In this document: positions 61,371 through 64,000 of the stretch, piece by piece | Layout of the letters: each line of letters opens with the position of its first letter | How positions within the stretch are numbered: the stretch's first letter is position 1 | Origin: Woeseiaceae bacterium | GTDB lineage: Bacteria; Pseudomonadota; Gammaproteobacteria; Steroidobacterales; Woeseiaceae | Direction: 5' to 3' | Length of the DNA: 64,000 nt | Assembly: GCA_028277185.1 (NCBI GenBank) | Contig: JANQGQ010000029.1 | Span: 1 to 64,000 of the forward strand | Program-made: the position numbers and the translations under genes | The notes under the pieces: generated by a model | Seen by the model: the letters and a program-made list of their open reading frames with translations, nothing else | The model's database searches: none | What the model was told of the DNA's origin: nothing

Positions 61371-62831
61371 TTAGCGCCGTGCGATGCGCAACGTGCGTCG
61401 AAGGTCTTCGCCGTCCTGCATGTCGTAACGGGCGATGACCTCGTCAACGCCGTCGCCGTCGAGATCGGCGGTGAATACGTTGCTGCCGTCCTTCGGTGCG
61501 CGCAGGTCGATTTCCGTGCCGCGGCTATCGAACTGGCCGTCACCCAGGTTGCGCCGCCAGCCCAGCCGATCTCTGCCGCGCTTCAGGATCAGGTCCTGGC
61601 GGCCGTCGCCGTCGAGGTCGCCGAACCCGACGGTCGGAAACTCCGCCTGGCCGCTGCCGAAGTCGAACCGCACCTTGGCGCGGATTTCAGCCGACGGCGC
61701 TTCGGCGATGACGCCTGAGTCGTCCGCTGTGTGCACGGCAATGTCGAGCGTAACCGAGCGCGAGAACAGGGCGCCGATGATCGTGCGTATGCCGATTCGC
61801 ACGCCGGGCGATACGATCGCGGTTCGGTTCGCTTCGAGTTGCACGGTGCGGACAAAAAACTGGTAGCCGGTACTCGAAATCACGGTATCCGGCGGCGTGT
61901 CGTAGCCGCCGTCTTCATTCGCGAGGTGGATGCGGTAGGTCGTTTGTTTGTCAAAGACGCCCGTGCTGATCGTTTCGAGCGTGACGAGGTCGGGCAGATC
62001 GTCGCCGTTGAGGTCCGTCAGTAGTTCGGGCTCGTGCAGCGTGGCGTTGCGCTGGTCGAGTTCCGGGTCGCCGTTGTAGAAGCGCTCGATCTCGCGCTCG
62101 CTGCTGAGTCCGAGCTCCAACGCCTCCGTGTCCGCCGCGACGGGCTCTATGCCGGGGTCGAGCCGGAAACGGAGCAGATCGTCACCGCGCACGGCGATTA
62201 TCGACGGCGTTTCGTCGAGCAGAGCGCTGGCACTCCGCACCGGTCGGTAGTTCTGCGCACGTTCGAAGCTGCGTCGGATGCTCGGCAGATCGAGCAGACG
62301 CGTGCGATCGTAGTTGGCGCCGTCGATGACGGCGAGTTGATCGAAGCCCTGCACGAGCAACTCGCTGTGGCCATCGGCGTCGATGTCCTCCGCGACGTTG
62401 AGTGAAGCGGTGAGGGGCGCGAAGGAACGGCCGCGGTACAGGCTCTCGACTTGCGCCAGCGGCTCGAACGCGCCGTCGATGCTGAGCAGCCGCTCAACGC
62501 GGTCGGCGCACAGAACGAACAGCGCGTCGCCGTCGCCTGCCGGGCCCGCGTCGATGGCGACGGCGTCTTCGGGCAGGCGGCGTTCGACGATCCGGTGGCC
62601 ACCGTCGTCGGCGACCAGAAACGCAAGGCGCGGTGCACCCGCGTCGTCGCGGCCGGCCAGCGCGACGACTTCACCGGAACGGTCGGCGAAGGCCAGGGTC
62701 ACGACACCGGTTTCGGGCAGGAATGAGAACTTCAGTGTGTCGTTGGCCGATGCGCCGGCCGCAAGGAGGCCGGACGCAGTCGCCACGGCGGTGCACAGCC
62801 ACCGACGGGCGCGCTGAAATACTGTATTCAC
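61371..62831 (-). CDS. exported FG-GAP/VCBS-type repeat protein
   Basis: A 486-residue exported protein with several Ca-binding-like integrin/VCBS motifs: DIDADGHSELLVQGFDQ (about 150-166), DLNGDDLPDLVTLE (about 270), GDLDGDGRQDLILKRG (about 430) and DLDGDGVDEVIARYD (about 475). These suggest a beta-propeller that binds calcium. The GTG at 62831 leaves a signal peptide ending GASANDT; a second in-frame GTG at 62864 adds 11 residues and cannot be excluded. Location is periplasmic or surface; function unknown. Confidence 0.84.
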   Translation of the reverse strand: MNTVFQRARRWLCTAVATASGLLAAGASANDTLKFSFLPETGVVTLAFADRSGEVVALAGRDDAGAPRLAFLVADDGGHRIVERRLPEDAVAIDAGPAGDGDALFVLCADRVERLLSIDGAFEPLAQVESLYRGRSFAPLTASLNVAEDIDADGHSELLVQGFDQLAVIDGANYDRTRLLDLPSIRRSFERAQNYRPVRSASALLDETPSIIAVRGDDLLRFRLDPGIEPVAADTEALELGLSSEREIERFYNGDPELDQRNATLHEPELLTDLNGDDLPDLVTLETISTGVFDKQTTYRIHLANEDGGYDTPPDTVISSTGYQFFVRTVQLEANRTAIVSPGVRIGIRTIIGALFSRSVTLDIAVHTADDSGVIAEAPSAEIRAKVRFDFGSGQAEFPTVGFGDLDGDGRQDLILKRGRDRLGWRRNLGDGQFDSRGTEIDLRAPKDGSNVFTADLDGDGVDEVIARYDMQDGEDLRRTLRIARR

Positions 62832-63016
62832 GCAGAGTCCCACACCGAAAAACCCTGAGACCACATACGAGGCCGTCGGTTCGCAGGTGCAATGTGTTCG
62901 CGGCTGGCGTCAGAAGGGGATAGAGCATGCCAGCGGCTTTCGGTCGCGCCCGACTGTAGCAAATCTGAAACGACGACTGTCTATTCTGTGAAATAGCATC
63001 AAAGCAGCGCACGGGT

Positions 63017-63529
63017 ATGACGAACACTAACAAAGCACCCGGGCCGCGACGTCGCGCGCTGTCGCTCTTCGCCGCCGTGGCCGCTGCCGCTGCGCTTGTG
63101 TTCCTTTGGCCCGCGGACCGTCGCGGCGACACAACGGGACCTGAAGCACCGGCACGCGGGTCCGCGCATGAGGCCGCACCGGCCGCTGGCGGAAACGTTG
63201 CCGCGCCCGAGGTCGAGGGGCCTGATCGGCTGCCCGCGATCAGCGATCTCGAACTAGCGTTGGAGGCCGCACTAGCCGAACAGCGCGCCGCCGAAAGTGC
63301 TCTGCGTAACGCGGAGACGGCGTTGCTCGACGTCGAGGAGCAGCTCGACCTGCGCGTGGAGCAGGGTGAAGCGCCTGACGATCTCGAAGCCGAAGCCACG
63401 GCCATGCTCGATGGCGTGTTCGCCAGTGTGCAGGATGCGTTACGCCGACTCGACCAGGCCGACGCCAGCGTCGAGATGCTCGAGGAAGAACTCGCCGCTG
63501 CGCGAAGCCTCCGAGACGCAGGCAAATGA
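63017..63529 (+). CDS. exported small coiled-coil protein
   Basis: A 170-residue protein with an N-terminal hydrophobic segment (about residues 14-30) and an Ala/Pro-rich linker, then an alpha-helical Glu/Ala-rich part (about 75-165) with heptad spacing. No family recognised. ATG at 63017 is the first possible start, 27 bases after a low-GC stretch. Codon use is like the neighbours. It may be a small periplasmic or inner-membrane coiled-coil protein; no functional claim is made. Confidence 0.55.
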   Translation: MTNTNKAPGPRRRALSLFAAVAAAAALVFLWPADRRGDTTGPEAPARGSAHEAAPAAGGNVAAPEVEGPDRLPAISDLELALEAALAEQRAAESALRNAETALLDVEEQLDLRVEQGEAPDDLEAEATAMLDGVFASVQDALRRLDQADASVEMLEEELAAARSLRDAGK

Positions 63530-63681
63530 TACGGCGCCGTTACTGACATAACCGTCACCGCGCTTTAACAGAATCTCAAGATATCCCAACTACATTCGAC
63601 GCCGGTCAACGGCGAGCGGTATCGCGACGCTCGACTTCTCACCAGTCCAACCCAGCTACAAGAACAGGCCAGGAGCACTCA

Positions 63682-64000
63682 ATGACTGCGAAGAAAACCC
63701 CCGACGTCGTGTCGTCCCGGGAAGACGACTACAGTGACATGCTCGATCAGCCCGATGTATCCCTAGTGGAGCGCCCGGGTGCCAGCGAGCCCTACGAAAA
63801 AGTCTTTCAACGGCGCCTCGCTCGCCGGCAATTCCTCAAAGGGTCCGCGGGCGTAGCGGCGGGCGTCGCCGTTGGCGGCGCGCTCGTACCCGAGCAAGCG
63901 GACGCTTTTTGGTGGAGCTGGTGGCGCCGCCGGTTCTCGCGGCGCGACGACACGCTGCGCTTCTCACCGATCGAGGGCAGCAACGCTGACCGCATCATCG
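63682..64000 (+). CDS. phoX: PhoX-like alkaline phosphatase, N-terminus (truncated by window end)
   Basis: The first 106 residues of a larger gene cut by the window end. They contain a Tat signal (ARRQFLKGSAGVAAG, about residues 48-62) after a 47-residue leader, then FSPIEGSNADRII, which matches the start of PhoX/DUF839 phosphatases. PhoX enzymes are calcium/iron-dependent phosphatases in the periplasm. ATG 63682 has AGGAG 6 bases upstream. The rest of the protein lies outside this window, so the call is provisional. Confidence 0.75.
   Translation, partial: MTAKKTPDVVSSREDDYSDMLDQPDVSLVERPGASEPYEKVFQRRLARRQFLKGSAGVAAGVAVGGALVPEQADAFWWSWWRRRFSRRDDTLRFSPIEGSNADRII

Noticed and set aside
63541..63560. 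Pho box upstream of the PhoX-like gene
   Set aside because: CTGACAT and a CGTCAC-like stretch are present, but the spacing of the repeats is about 2 bases too short for the 11-base period and the second repeat is poor. Not called.

Overview
The window is GC-rich, densely coded chromosomal DNA with short or overlapping gene junctions. The gene families point to a free-living, probably marine, gammaproteobacterium: a Gram-negative class sortase with its VIT/vWA substrate, ydbH-ynbE-ydbL, an MXAN/Glt-like TolQR cluster, NAD-dependent formate dehydrogenase, Feo iron uptake and a PhoX-type phosphatase. The genus cannot be named from the sequence. No tRNA, rRNA, CRISPR, phage or transposon was seen, so this looks like core and accessory chromosome rather than a mobile island.

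Layout. 0-3.7 kb: an M48 metalloprotease with LemA, and an ApbE flavin transferase. 4.1-13.9 kb: a ten-gene, one-strand operon with a TlpA thioredoxin, a periplasmic protein, three TPR proteins, a small exported protein, ExbB/TolQ, two ExbD/TolR subunits and a TonB/AgmX-like protein; it resembles the conserved core that gave rise to the myxobacterial Agl/Glt gliding machine. 14-18 kb: an exported D-2-hydroxyacid dehydrogenase, a deoxyinosine glycosylase, a signal peptidase, a PII protein and a LuxR regulator. 18.2-27 kb: acyl-CoA metabolism with a MaoC hydratase, two crotonases, fused isobutyryl-CoA mutase IcmF and an acyl-CoA dehydrogenase, with a divergent TetR regulator and a perfect 20-bp palindrome. 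27-34.7 kb: an Lrp regulator divergent from an indoleamine 2,3-dioxygenase, meeting the fdsGBAD-fdhD formate dehydrogenase operon. 34.8-36.6 kb: a TPP riboswitch controlling a thiamine salvage operon. 36.5-42.5 kb: a metallo-beta-lactamase fold hydrolase, an exported amidohydrolase, a FAH hydrolase and the sortase/target pair.

43-49.7 kb holds a haloalkane dehalogenase, a CDF metal exporter, purine/deoxynucleoside salvage enzymes, a cytochrome c lipoprotein and ydbH-ynbE-ydbL (phospholipid traffic to the outer membrane). 49.7-55.3 kb is a tightly coupled seven-gene minus-strand operon that I do not recognise as a named system: a coiled-coil exported protein, a Cys-rich lipoprotein, a TolQ/ExbB-like channel, a TolR/ExbD-like protein, a 497-residue exported protein, an anchored SPOR-like protein and a lytic transglycosylase. 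It is the best candidate for an undescribed system: a proton-motive-force motor linked to peptidoglycan cleavage. It is divergent from feoAB across an apparent Fur box. 57.9-64 kb: a DM13 protein, an aminotransferase, a sulfatase, a VCBS-like protein, a small coiled-coil protein and the start of a Tat-exported PhoX-like phosphatase.

Taken together the window is dominated by envelope functions: two separate TolQR-type motors, an inter-membrane lipid bridge, sortase anchoring, and signal peptide and protease quality control, interleaved with short-chain acyl-CoA, tryptophan/formate, thiamine and iron metabolism.
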